Shown here one piece after another: positions 52,439 to 59,981 of a DNA stretch of 64,000 nt (its first letter is position 1; every line of letters starts with the position of its first letter). The notes beneath the pieces were generated by a model that was given only the letters and a program-made list of their open reading frames with translations, was not told the origin of the DNA and ran no database searches. Source of the stretch: CAITZA01 sp937915285 (GTDB taxonomy: Bacteria; Desulfobacterota; Desulfomonilia; Desulfomonilales; Desulfomonilaceae); contig DAISIV010000017.1 in NCBI GenBank assembly GCA_036821825.1, forward strand, positions 1-64,000. Direction: 5' to 3'. The position numbers were made by a program, and so were the translations under genes.

Positions 52439-52481
52439 CTAGAATGATTAACACATAACAGGGGATCATTAGAAATTCTAG
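52439..52481. repeat. Nested inverted repeat upstream of the WYL regulator gene, candidate operator
   Basis: CTAGAAT (52439-52445) pairs with ATTCTAG (52475-52481), and AATGAT (52443-52448) with ATCATT (52465-52470). The symmetric element lies 35 bases before the GTG of the regulator gene, the normal place of an autoregulatory operator. Confidence 0.45.
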
Positions 52482-52514
52482 ATGTAAGAACATTGTTGTT
52501 TGAGGGGGAAAATC

Positions 52515-53531
52515 GTGAAGGAAGGTAAGTTGGTGAGGCAATGGAATATCCTTCAAATACTTCAGGCCAGCAAGATGGGGGTCACTGTTTCGGAGTTGGC
52601 CCAACGGGTTCAGCATAGCCCCAGGGGAATCTATCGAGACCTTAATTCATTGATACACGCAGGTTTTGCTCTTTCCAGCCAAAAATCAGAGCGTCAGACA
52701 CGCTGGAAACTTGTGGATGGCGCCAGAACCTTTTCAGGTACGCCGGTCAGCCTGAATGAGCTAATGTCACTACAAATAAGCCGTGATTTGTTGAAAGTCT
52801 ACAGTGGCTCCAAATATTGTGAAGACTTGTCCAAGCTATTTGAAAGGCTAAAGAACACACTTTCAGAGGATTCCTCAGCGCATCTGGAAAACTTTGAACA
52901 GGCCATCCAGGTAGAGTTTACCGGGTTGAAGCGCTATCATGGAGTTAGAGAACTCATTGATCCGCTCTCTAAGGCTATCACTTCGCAACGACGCATTCAA
53001 ATCAGTTACAAATCCGCTTCAACCAAAATGGAGAAGACCACTATAGTAGATCCTTACCAAATCTGGGGCGTTGATACCCAGTTGTACCTGCTAGGCTATT
53101 GCCACCTGAGGATGGATGCTAGAACATTCGCCATAGACCGCATAATTGAGACTAAACTACTGGATGAAGAATTTCAGCGGCCCAATGAGAATGTTGTTCA
53201 TGAATTTAAAACGAAGGCGTTCAAGGTGATGCTGGGAGAGCCGGAAACAGTTAGGATAAGGTTTGTCTCACTGGTCGCTCATACAGTAACGGAGAGGAGA
53301 TGGCATCCAAGCCAGAAAGTAAGGCTGCTGAAAAACGGTTCCGTGATTTTAACGTTGAAGGTGCCCATAAACTATGAAATTATTGCATGGATACTTGGAT
53401 ACGGATCAAAAGCCACGGTCCTGGAACCCTTGTCACTTCGCAGACGTATAAAAAGTGAGATCCGCCAGACTCTCAAGAAATACGATTCCAGGATGGCCAG
53501 GGCATTTAAAACGGAAATTGCATCAAGATGA
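52515..53531 (+). CDS. WYL-domain transcriptional regulator
   Basis: About 338 residues. The N-terminal HTH is NILQILQASKMGVTVSELAQRV then HSPRGIYRDLNSLIHAGF, a DeoR/HTH_11-type winged helix. The WYL domain follows at about 150-230: RRIQISYKSASTKMEKTTIV, DPYQIWGVDTQLYLLGYCHL and FAIDRI. The C-terminal WCX extension completes it. WYL proteins respond to nucleic acids or nucleotides in stress and defence contexts (family knowledge); no defence genes are adjacent here. GTG start with GAGGGGG six bases upstream. It is divergent from the SDR gene. Confidence 0.9.
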   Translation: MKEGKLVRQWNILQILQASKMGVTVSELAQRVQHSPRGIYRDLNSLIHAGFALSSQKSERQTRWKLVDGARTFSGTPVSLNELMSLQISRDLLKVYSGSKYCEDLSKLFERLKNTLSEDSSAHLENFEQAIQVEFTGLKRYHGVRELIDPLSKAITSQRRIQISYKSASTKMEKTTIVDPYQIWGVDTQLYLLGYCHLRMDARTFAIDRIIETKLLDEEFQRPNENVVHEFKTKAFKVMLGEPETVRIRFVSLVAHTVTERRWHPSQKVRLLKNGSVILTLKVPINYEIIAWILGYGSKATVLEPLSLRRRIKSEIRQTLKKYDSRMARAFKTEIASR

Positions 53532-53664
53532 TCCATGAAAATGGTCCAAATTGTTGGGGCCAGACTGGAATGCACGAAAGTTCCTCAGGAAATAATCTTT
53601 TTTATCGTCACACCTAGAACCAAAAATGGTCCACGGAATCCAACGAGTAAGAGGAGGCTCGCTC

Positions 53665-53955
53665 ATGACAAAAAACAGACGCATTGTGATCTCAGTGTTA
53701 CTCGCCGCTTTGATGACGGCGCTTGGAATAGGTGTTGGCCATGCCCAGAACGTGACATTCCCGGGTGGGTCTGTCTATTGGGGGGACTATGACGGCATGG
53801 CAAACGCCCCTGACAGAAGCGTTGACTGGCGCAACTTCTCCGGGGCGGTAAATGTTCCGGGCGCAGGGGTGGGTGTCAGATGGAATTCAGGTGGCCGTGG
53901 AGGGGTTAACATCAACATTCCAGGAGTCGGATTCAGGACAAACATTCGCTGGTAG
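53665..53955 (+). CDS. Small exported Gly/Asn-rich protein, function unknown
   Basis: 96 residues. The signal peptide is VISVLLAALMTALGIGVGHAQ. The mature part of about 67 residues is rich in Gly, Asn, Trp and Val, with repeated pieces FPGGSVYWGD, WRNFSGAVNVPGAGVGVRW and GGVNINIPGVGF. They have the alternating pattern of beta strands. ATG with GAGGAGG seven bases upstream, a strong site. It follows the WYL gene by about 130 bases and ends in a terminator. Possibly a surface or periplasmic beta-rich peptide; no family recognised. Confidence 0.7.
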   Translation: MTKNRRIVISVLLAALMTALGIGVGHAQNVTFPGGSVYWGDYDGMANAPDRSVDWRNFSGAVNVPGAGVGVRWNSGGRGGVNINIPGVGFRTNIRW

Positions 53956-53969
53956 ATGCCTGTTTAATC

Positions 53970-53997
53970 CCGGGGAGAGGTTGTTTCCTCCCCCCGG
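53970..53997. terminator. Bidirectional terminator between the small exported gene and enolase
   Basis: An eleven-base-pair stem (53970-53980 with 53987-53997, one A-C mismatch) with loop TTGTTT, in a gap of only 57 bases between convergent genes. The following TTTAT supports the plus-strand role. Confidence 0.75.
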
Positions 53998-54012
53998 TTT
54001 ATGTGGACATGG

Positions 54013-55299
54013 TTACCTGGCGCCCCATCTAAAAGTCCTGGAGCCATACAAGGCGCTGGCGCCGAGGTCTTCCTCTATTCGAAGGAGCTGGTTGTATTTT
54101 GCAATTCTGTCAGTCCTGGAGGCCGAGCCAGTTTTTATCTGACCGGCGCCAAGACCAACCACCAAATCGGCTATTGTGGTGTCTTCCGTCTCGCCGCTCC
54201 TATGAGAAACTATTGAAGTGTATCCGAAGGATGAAGCAAGGTTTACGGCGTCCAGCGTCTCAGTAAGCGTTCCTATCTGGTTTAGCTTGATCAGGATGGA
54301 ATTTGCTACTCCCAGGTCTATACCTTTCTGCAGAAGTTCAATGTTGGTTACAAACAGGTCATCGCCGACTATCTGAATCCTGGAGGCTAGCCGGTCTGTA
54401 AGAAGCTTCCATCCATCCCAGTCATTTTCATCCATTCCGTCTTCCAACGAAACGATAGGATAGCGATCAACCATCCCCGAATAAAAGTCCACCATCTCCT
54501 CTGAATTCTTGCGTGACCCTTCGCCGGTCATGTCGTAAACACCATCTTTGTAAAAAGAGCTAGCCGCAGCGTCCAGCGCTATGAATACATTGCCGCCTGG
54601 AACATAGCCGGCGCGGTCGATGGCTTCGACTATCACTTTAAGGGCGTCTTCGTTGGAATCAAGGTTTGGCGCAAAACCTCCTTCATCACCAACTGCCGTA
54701 TTCAATCCCATGCCTTTGAGAACCTTCTTAAGGGTATGGAAGATTTCAGCCCCCATTCTCAAGGCGTCCGAGAAACATTCAGCCCCAACCGGCATGATCA
54801 TGAATTCCTGGATGTCTACGTTGTTATCCGCGTGAGCGCCGCCGTTAAGGATGTTCATCATCGGTATCGGAAGCCTGCGCGCTCCAACGCCGCCTAAATA
54901 TTTATACAGTGGAAGCCCTAACTCCATGGCGCATGCCTTGGCCGCTGCAAGACTAACCCCGAGAATAGCGTTGGCGCCCAGATTATGCTTGTTGTGGGTA
55001 CCATCAAGATCGATCATCATTTTGTCCAGGCCGGCCTGATCTAGCGCGTCCATGCCCAATATTGCAGGCCTGATCTCATTCATGACGTTTTCGACCGCTC
55101 TCTGAACGCCTTTTCCTAAATAACGCCTGCTGTCGCCGTCTCTAAGCTCAACAGCCTCATTCTCACCTGTTGAGGCTCCCGACGGAACGGCCGCTGTTCC
55201 AATCGCGCCCTCTTCGAGTAAGAGGTCAACCTCAATTGTCGGGTTTCCACGAGAATCAAGTATTTCTCGAGCCTTTACTTCCATTATGTCAAAACGCAT
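54013..55299 (-). CDS. eno: Enolase
   Basis: Converts 2-phosphoglycerate to phosphoenolpyruvate. The 428-residue protein has AREILDSRGNPTIEVD, VPSGASTGENEAVELRDGD, GANAILGVSLAAAKAC, and DEGGFAPNL. The Mg ligands are in LALDAAASSF-like and SLEDGMDENDWDGW, then GDDLFVTN. The catalytic Lys is in LIKLNQIGTLTET, and SHRSGETEDTTIADLVVG follows. Length is normal. GGAGGG lies five bases before the ATG. Single gene between two other units. Confidence 0.97.
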   Translation of the reverse strand: MRFDIMEVKAREILDSRGNPTIEVDLLLEEGAIGTAAVPSGASTGENEAVELRDGDSRRYLGKGVQRAVENVMNEIRPAILGMDALDQAGLDKMMIDLDGTHNKHNLGANAILGVSLAAAKACAMELGLPLYKYLGGVGARRLPIPMMNILNGGAHADNNVDIQEFMIMPVGAECFSDALRMGAEIFHTLKKVLKGMGLNTAVGDEGGFAPNLDSNEDALKVIVEAIDRAGYVPGGNVFIALDAAASSFYKDGVYDMTGEGSRKNSEEMVDFYSGMVDRYPIVSLEDGMDENDWDGWKLLTDRLASRIQIVGDDLFVTNIELLQKGIDLGVANSILIKLNQIGTLTETLDAVNLASSFGYTSIVSHRSGETEDTTIADLVVGLGAGQIKTGSASRTDRIAKYNQLLRIEEDLGASALYGSRTFRWGAR

Positions 55300-55711
55300 A
55301 TCATCCCTCCGTGCAATTTCGGATTCGAAAAATGTGGTTTACTGGAATCTGATTGACAAATAGCAAGATCGCGCTCCCAAATAATCAAAGCGATCAATCG
55401 GATTTTAAAAGGTGAATTTTCAAATTCATTAGTGACATATCCGGTTTCTATTCCAATTCAGAGCAAGAGTTTACAACAAAAAGAATAAATTCGGCATAAA
55501 TTAAAAAAAAATCATTGAGGAGAATGGCATTGAGACGATCCACACGCCCAGAGTCCGGAAATTCTGGCTTATCCAGGGTGGAAAAAGCAAATGTTTTTCC
55601 GTTAAGAATCAGCCACAATATTAATTTGTGATCTTTGTGGCGATTTGGGGTAAAAGTTATCTGAGACACAGTAATGTCGGGCGGAATGAAAACCCTGGAG
55701 GAGGATATTTC
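55300..55711. other. 412-base divergent intergenic region between enolase and the epimerase gene
   Basis: A/T-rich, with an A9 run near 55502-55510. It should contain the promoters of eno (minus) and of the epimerase pair (plus). A minus-strand open frame at 55448-55831 overlaps the epimerase start and looks like a shadow. No hairpins or motifs of known type stood out. Confidence 0.5.
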
Positions 55712-56698
55712 TTGAGAGACCTGAGAATACTTGTAGTAGGTGGAGCCGGATACGTAGGTTCTCATTTCTGCCTTCACGCTATGGACGCAGGAATCGAAGT
55801 GGACGTCCTTGATAACCTTTCGAAGGGTCACCGGTCGGCGTTGAGGTGTTCGAATTTCATTGAGGCGGACCTAATCAATTTTGATGAAATTCACGAACTC
55901 CTTTCGCTCACAAGCTATGGCACCATCTTTCACTTTGCTGCGAGCGCACTGGTAGGAGAATCAGTAGCCAATCCATCCATGTATTACAGGAATAACATAA
56001 TAGCGGCCTATAACCTGCTGGAAGCCATGCGATTAACGCGTCACCAAAAGATGGTATTCTCTTCGACATGCGCGGTTTATGGCTACCCCCAGAGCATCCC
56101 TATTAATGAGAATCATCCTAAAAACCCCATTTCACCGTACGGCCGCACCAAACTGGCAATGGAGTGGATGCTTGAAGACTATCACACTGCCTATGGGATC
56201 AAGTCAGCCAGCTTGAGGTATTTTAATGCTGCAGGTTGTGAGTCCGGTCGTGGGCTGGGTGAGGATCATGAGCCTGAAAGCCATTTGATACCCAATGTAG
56301 TCAAGGCGGCCCTGGGGCAGTCCCCAGAACTCGTAATTTTCGGAAATGACTATCCCACCTCTGATGGAACCTGCATACGGGACTACATTCACGTAAATGA
56401 TCTGGCTGTTGCCCACGTGGCGGCTATGGAAAAACTGGAGACTCAGGGGCTTATCCAACTTAATCTTGGAACCGGTGTCGGTTATTCCAATCTCCAGATA
56501 GTTCAGGCTGTCGCCTCTGCCTGCGGGCATGATTTGAAGCCCAGATTTGCAGCCAGAAGACAGGGAGACCCTGCAGAGCTTGTCGCTGACGCCTCCAAGG
56601 CTTACGGCATGCTCAACTGGAAACCTTACCGGTCAGACATCGGCTCGATCATAAATGATGTAATCAGGTGGTTTTCTGAACATCCTGCGGGATATTGA
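55712..56698 (+). CDS. galE: UDP-glucose 4-epimerase
   Basis: Interconverts UDP-glucose and UDP-galactose. About 328 residues. The NAD motif is ILVVGGAGYVGSH (GxxGxxG). The catalytic triad is Ser in VFSSTCAVYG, and Tyr and Lys in PYGRTKLAME; the region LRYFNAAGCE is also typical of GalE. CIRDYIHVNDLAVAHV follows. TTG start at 55712, with GGAGGAGG seven bases before it, is clearly better than the long frame from 55628. It precedes a second epimerase by 44 bases, a nucleotide-sugar operon for surface glycans. Confidence 0.93.
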   Translation: MRDLRILVVGGAGYVGSHFCLHAMDAGIEVDVLDNLSKGHRSALRCSNFIEADLINFDEIHELLSLTSYGTIFHFAASALVGESVANPSMYYRNNIIAAYNLLEAMRLTRHQKMVFSSTCAVYGYPQSIPINENHPKNPISPYGRTKLAMEWMLEDYHTAYGIKSASLRYFNAAGCESGRGLGEDHEPESHLIPNVVKAALGQSPELVIFGNDYPTSDGTCIRDYIHVNDLAVAHVAAMEKLETQGLIQLNLGTGVGYSNLQIVQAVASACGHDLKPRFAARRQGDPAELVADASKAYGMLNWKPYRSDIGSIINDVIRWFSEHPAGY

Positions 56699-56742
56699 AA
56701 ATAATCGATAGAGGAAAGACCATTGTGAAGGAAGACTGAATT

Positions 56743-57744
56743 ATGTCCAAAATTCTAATTACTGGTAGCGCCGGTTTTATAGGGTTTTTTGTATCGCTGG
56801 AATTGCTGAAAAAAGGGCACAGTGTTGTCGGTGTAGACAATTTCAACCCTTATTACCTCCCGCGGCTAAAAAACGAGCGCAACAATATTTTGAAAAAATA
56901 TCCGCTTTTCATCCCTGTAGAGGGGGACCTTTCAGATCGAGGTTTTGTTGACGAAGTCTATATGAAACACAAGCCAGACCTCGTGCTGCACCTTGCCGCA
57001 CAGGCGGGGGTCAGGTACTCGTTGAAGAATCCCTATTCATACCAGAAATCTAATGTTGAGGCTTTCGTAAATCTTATAGAAAAGGCCAAACGGGTAGGTT
57101 TGAAGAGGTTTGTCTATGCCTCTAGTTCCAGTGTTTACGGTGGAAACACAAAAATGCCGTATTCAGAAAAGGATCCGGTAAACACGCCTATCAGCCTTTA
57201 TGCTGCCACAAAGCGTTCTAATGAACTCATGGCCTATACTTACACCCATCTCTGGAAATTGCAGACTGTTGGTCTACGCTTCTTTACAGTATATGGTCCG
57301 TGGGGGCGCCCCGACATGGCATATTGGTCATTTCTGGAGAACATGAGACATAATGAACCGATAAGGGTTTTCAACTATGGCAGAAACAAGAGGGATTTTA
57401 CTTACATTGATGATATTGTTTCCGGAGTTGTAGCTGCGCTGTTTTCAGATGAACTTGACCCCTACGAGATCATAAATCTTGGAAACAACAGGCCCGTCGA
57501 ATTAATGAAATTTATTCAAACCCTCGAAAATCTGTCGGGCCTGAAAGCCGAAATGGAAATGATAGAGCCTCAGCCCGGTGATGTAGTAGCCACTTACGCT
57601 GACATAGACAATGCCACTAAAAAGCTTGGGTTCCAACCTCGAACGCAACTTGAGGAAGGCTTGAAACTATTTGTGAAGTGGTTCGATGAACACGAGGATC
57701 TTGTGGATGCGGTTCGTGATTTCAGAATACACGCCGCTTCATGA
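56743..57744 (+). CDS. UDP-glucuronate 4-epimerase-type NAD-dependent epimerase
   Basis: 333 residues of the extended SDR family. ILITGSAGFIGFFVSLELLKKG binds NAD. GVDNFNPYYLPRLKNERNNI is the distinctive N-terminal stretch of UDP-glucuronate 4-epimerases. YASSSSVYGGN and LYAATKRSNELMAYTY provide the Ser/Tyr/Lys residues. TVYGPWGRPDMAYWSF and KRDFTYIDDIVSGVV are typical. It would supply UDP-galacturonate for polysaccharide or lipopolysaccharide. It lies behind galE and is followed by a 97-base gap to the acyl-CoA synthetase gene. Confidence 0.88.
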   Translation: MSKILITGSAGFIGFFVSLELLKKGHSVVGVDNFNPYYLPRLKNERNNILKKYPLFIPVEGDLSDRGFVDEVYMKHKPDLVLHLAAQAGVRYSLKNPYSYQKSNVEAFVNLIEKAKRVGLKRFVYASSSSVYGGNTKMPYSEKDPVNTPISLYAATKRSNELMAYTYTHLWKLQTVGLRFFTVYGPWGRPDMAYWSFLENMRHNEPIRVFNYGRNKRDFTYIDDIVSGVVAALFSDELDPYEIINLGNNRPVELMKFIQTLENLSGLKAEMEMIEPQPGDVVATYADIDNATKKLGFQPRTQLEEGLKLFVKWFDEHEDLVDAVRDFRIHAAS

Positions 57745-57841
57745 GTCCAAATTTTATTGCCGATGATATGTCACTATCTCAACAAAAAAATATAAAAACA
57801 TCCCGTTTGTTAACCAACGGCTATCTTTAAGGATTTAAAAA

Positions 57842-59953
57842 TTGAGAAAACTCTTTTATCCGGAATCGGTGGTCATTTTTGGGATTTCTACTCATCCTGC
57901 CAATTTGGGAAAAGAGATAGCAAGAAATCTTTTCGAGTTCAGATACACAGGTGTAATTCATCTGGTCGGTAAGGAAGGTGGAATTCTTTTTGGCAGGAAA
58001 ATTCACGGCTCGCTGGATGAAATATATGACGCAGTTGATCTTGCCATAATACTGACCCCAGCAAGGACTGTCCCCGAAATCCTTGAGCAATGTGGAGCAA
58101 GGGGCATAAAAAGGGCCGTCATAGAGAGTGGTGGATTCGGAGAATTGGGGGAGGATGGCAGACTTTTGGGGCAAAAACTCAAAGAAATTGCCCAGAAATA
58201 TGAAATTAGATTCATTGGCCCAAACTGCATCGGGCTCATGAACGCAGCCAACGGTCTGACCACGCCCTTTGCCAGACTACAGAACGTTTTCAGACAGGGC
58301 AGCGTTGGAATCATTTCTCAGAGTGGTGGTGTAGCCCTGTCTTTTCTAAACATGTTTGATAGCGAGCAACTTGGTTTTAGCAAATTCTCGTCCATCGGCA
58401 ACAAAATCGATGTAGACGAAAATGACCTGCTGGAATTCTATATCGAAGATCCCGCCACATCCGTTATCTGCATGTATTTGGAATCGATCAAAGATGGCAA
58501 GAGACTTACGGACATCGCCAGAAAATCATCAAAACCGATACTTGCCCATAAAGCCAATATAAGTCAACTCTCAAAGTCAATAGCCGAATCTCATACGGAT
58601 GCCATGGTTAACGATGATAACGTGGTCGATGCCGCTTTCGAGCAATCCGGAATCATGCGTTTCAGTGAAAACCGGTCATATGTCGATTTCATCAAGATAC
58701 TGCAACTTCCCAAGATGCGTGGACGAAACCTGGCAGTGATTTCTCGTTCCGGAGGACATGCAGTTATAGCCTCGGACGCCGCTTTTACGCATAAATTCAA
58801 GTTGCCCCCTTTTAATCAGGAATTCCTGGAAATGGTTCGTCAGCATCTCAGGGCAAAGGTCATTCGTCTCTCCAACCCACTGGATCTGGGAGATTTGTTT
58901 GATTTTGAGGTCTATGTCAGGATAATCGAACACACGCTAAAGCAGCCCGAGATCGACGGTATTCTATTGATACAGACATATTTCGCCTTAATTGAGGGGC
59001 AGTCTTCCCGGGTGCTTTTCAATTCCGTGTCAGAATTATCCAGAAAATATAAGAAGCCGGTGGTGCTCTGCGTTTACACGGAACAGCAGGAAATTTCAAA
59101 CCTGTTCAAGGAAATCGACTTTCCGATTTTTCAGGATCCAGAAAGGGCCGTGTCGGCCTTGGACAAGTCCATAAAATATTTCGAACGCATGGAGTCAAAC
59201 GCATCGCTTCAGGACTATTACAAGCCGAAGCCGGATCCGCAGGCGCTGGAAATAGGTCAAGTCATCAGTAGGATAATGGAACAAGACCGGAATCCTCTCC
59301 TGCATGAGTGCCTGGACATATTAAAGCTTCTGGGAATTTCACAACCCCGGTTTGAACACATAAAAGATGTATCATCCCTGGATGAGGCATGTGCAAGACT
59401 GTCGGAGCCCCTTGCCCTCAAGGTGGTGGCCTCAGGAGTGACACATAAATCCGATAGTGGAGGAGTAGCTCTGAATCTGGCCGGCCGGGCGTTGATTTCA
59501 GAGACGTTGTCTCAAATGACTCACCGGTTTGGTTCAGAAATGGACGTAGGTCTAAAAGGGTTTGTGATTCAGGAAATGGCCCTGGAAAAAGAGGCTTGTC
59601 TCGAGATCATAATTGGAGCCAAAAGGGACCCTCAGTTCGGTCCTGTAGTAATGCTGGGGCATGGAGGGATCTTTGCTGAGATATTTGGCAAGACCTCCAT
59701 TCGGGTTACGCCTCTTACATCGATGGAGATGGATAATATGATTCAGTCTCTTCCCGGTTCGGAGATTCTCGATGGAGTAAGGAACAGGCCGCCCGTTGAC
59801 AAGCCTGCCCTACGCGATGTGATAGGGAGAGTGGCCTGGTTGATGGAGACATTCGAAGAGATAGACCAGATTGATTTGAATCCCGTATGGCTCTCATCCA
59901 AGGGTGCCTTGGCGCTGGATGCCCGGATTTATCTAAGAAACAAACATCATTAA
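57842..59953 (+). CDS. ADP-forming acyl-CoA (acetyl-CoA) synthetase, fused alpha-beta
   Basis: 703 residues. It makes ATP from ADP and phosphate while releasing an acid from acyl-CoA, or acts as the acyltransferase type of the family. The CoA-binding domain begins SVVIFGISTHPANLGKEIA. The succinyl-CoA-ligase domain follows, with the likely phospho-His in IAESHTDAMVND. The C-terminal ATP-grasp part (about 480-700) has ALKVVASGVTHKSDSGGVAL and VIQEMALEKEACLEIIIGAK, then HGGIFAEIF. The residue after the His-Thr is Asp here and Gly in most family members. TTG start with AAGGA upstream. It fits the ferredoxin-linked enzymes in the window as an ATP-yielding step (inference). Confidence 0.9.
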   Translation: MRKLFYPESVVIFGISTHPANLGKEIARNLFEFRYTGVIHLVGKEGGILFGRKIHGSLDEIYDAVDLAIILTPARTVPEILEQCGARGIKRAVIESGGFGELGEDGRLLGQKLKEIAQKYEIRFIGPNCIGLMNAANGLTTPFARLQNVFRQGSVGIISQSGGVALSFLNMFDSEQLGFSKFSSIGNKIDVDENDLLEFYIEDPATSVICMYLESIKDGKRLTDIARKSSKPILAHKANISQLSKSIAESHTDAMVNDDNVVDAAFEQSGIMRFSENRSYVDFIKILQLPKMRGRNLAVISRSGGHAVIASDAAFTHKFKLPPFNQEFLEMVRQHLRAKVIRLSNPLDLGDLFDFEVYVRIIEHTLKQPEIDGILLIQTYFALIEGQSSRVLFNSVSELSRKYKKPVVLCVYTEQQEISNLFKEIDFPIFQDPERAVSALDKSIKYFERMESNASLQDYYKPKPDPQALEIGQVISRIMEQDRNPLLHECLDILKLLGISQPRFEHIKDVSSLDEACARLSEPLALKVVASGVTHKSDSGGVALNLAGRALISETLSQMTHRFGSEMDVGLKGFVIQEMALEKEACLEIIIGAKRDPQFGPVVMLGHGGIFAEIFGKTSIRVTPLTSMEMDNMIQSLPGSEILDGVRNRPPVDKPALRDVIGRVAWLMETFEEIDQIDLNPVWLSSKGALALDARIYLRNKHH

Positions 59954-59981
59954 TAATACGATCATTAGCGAGGATTATGTA

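Noticed and set aside
55448..55831. 127-codon minus-strand open frame
   Set aside because: Overlaps the start of galE and the A/T-rich promoter region; no family features.
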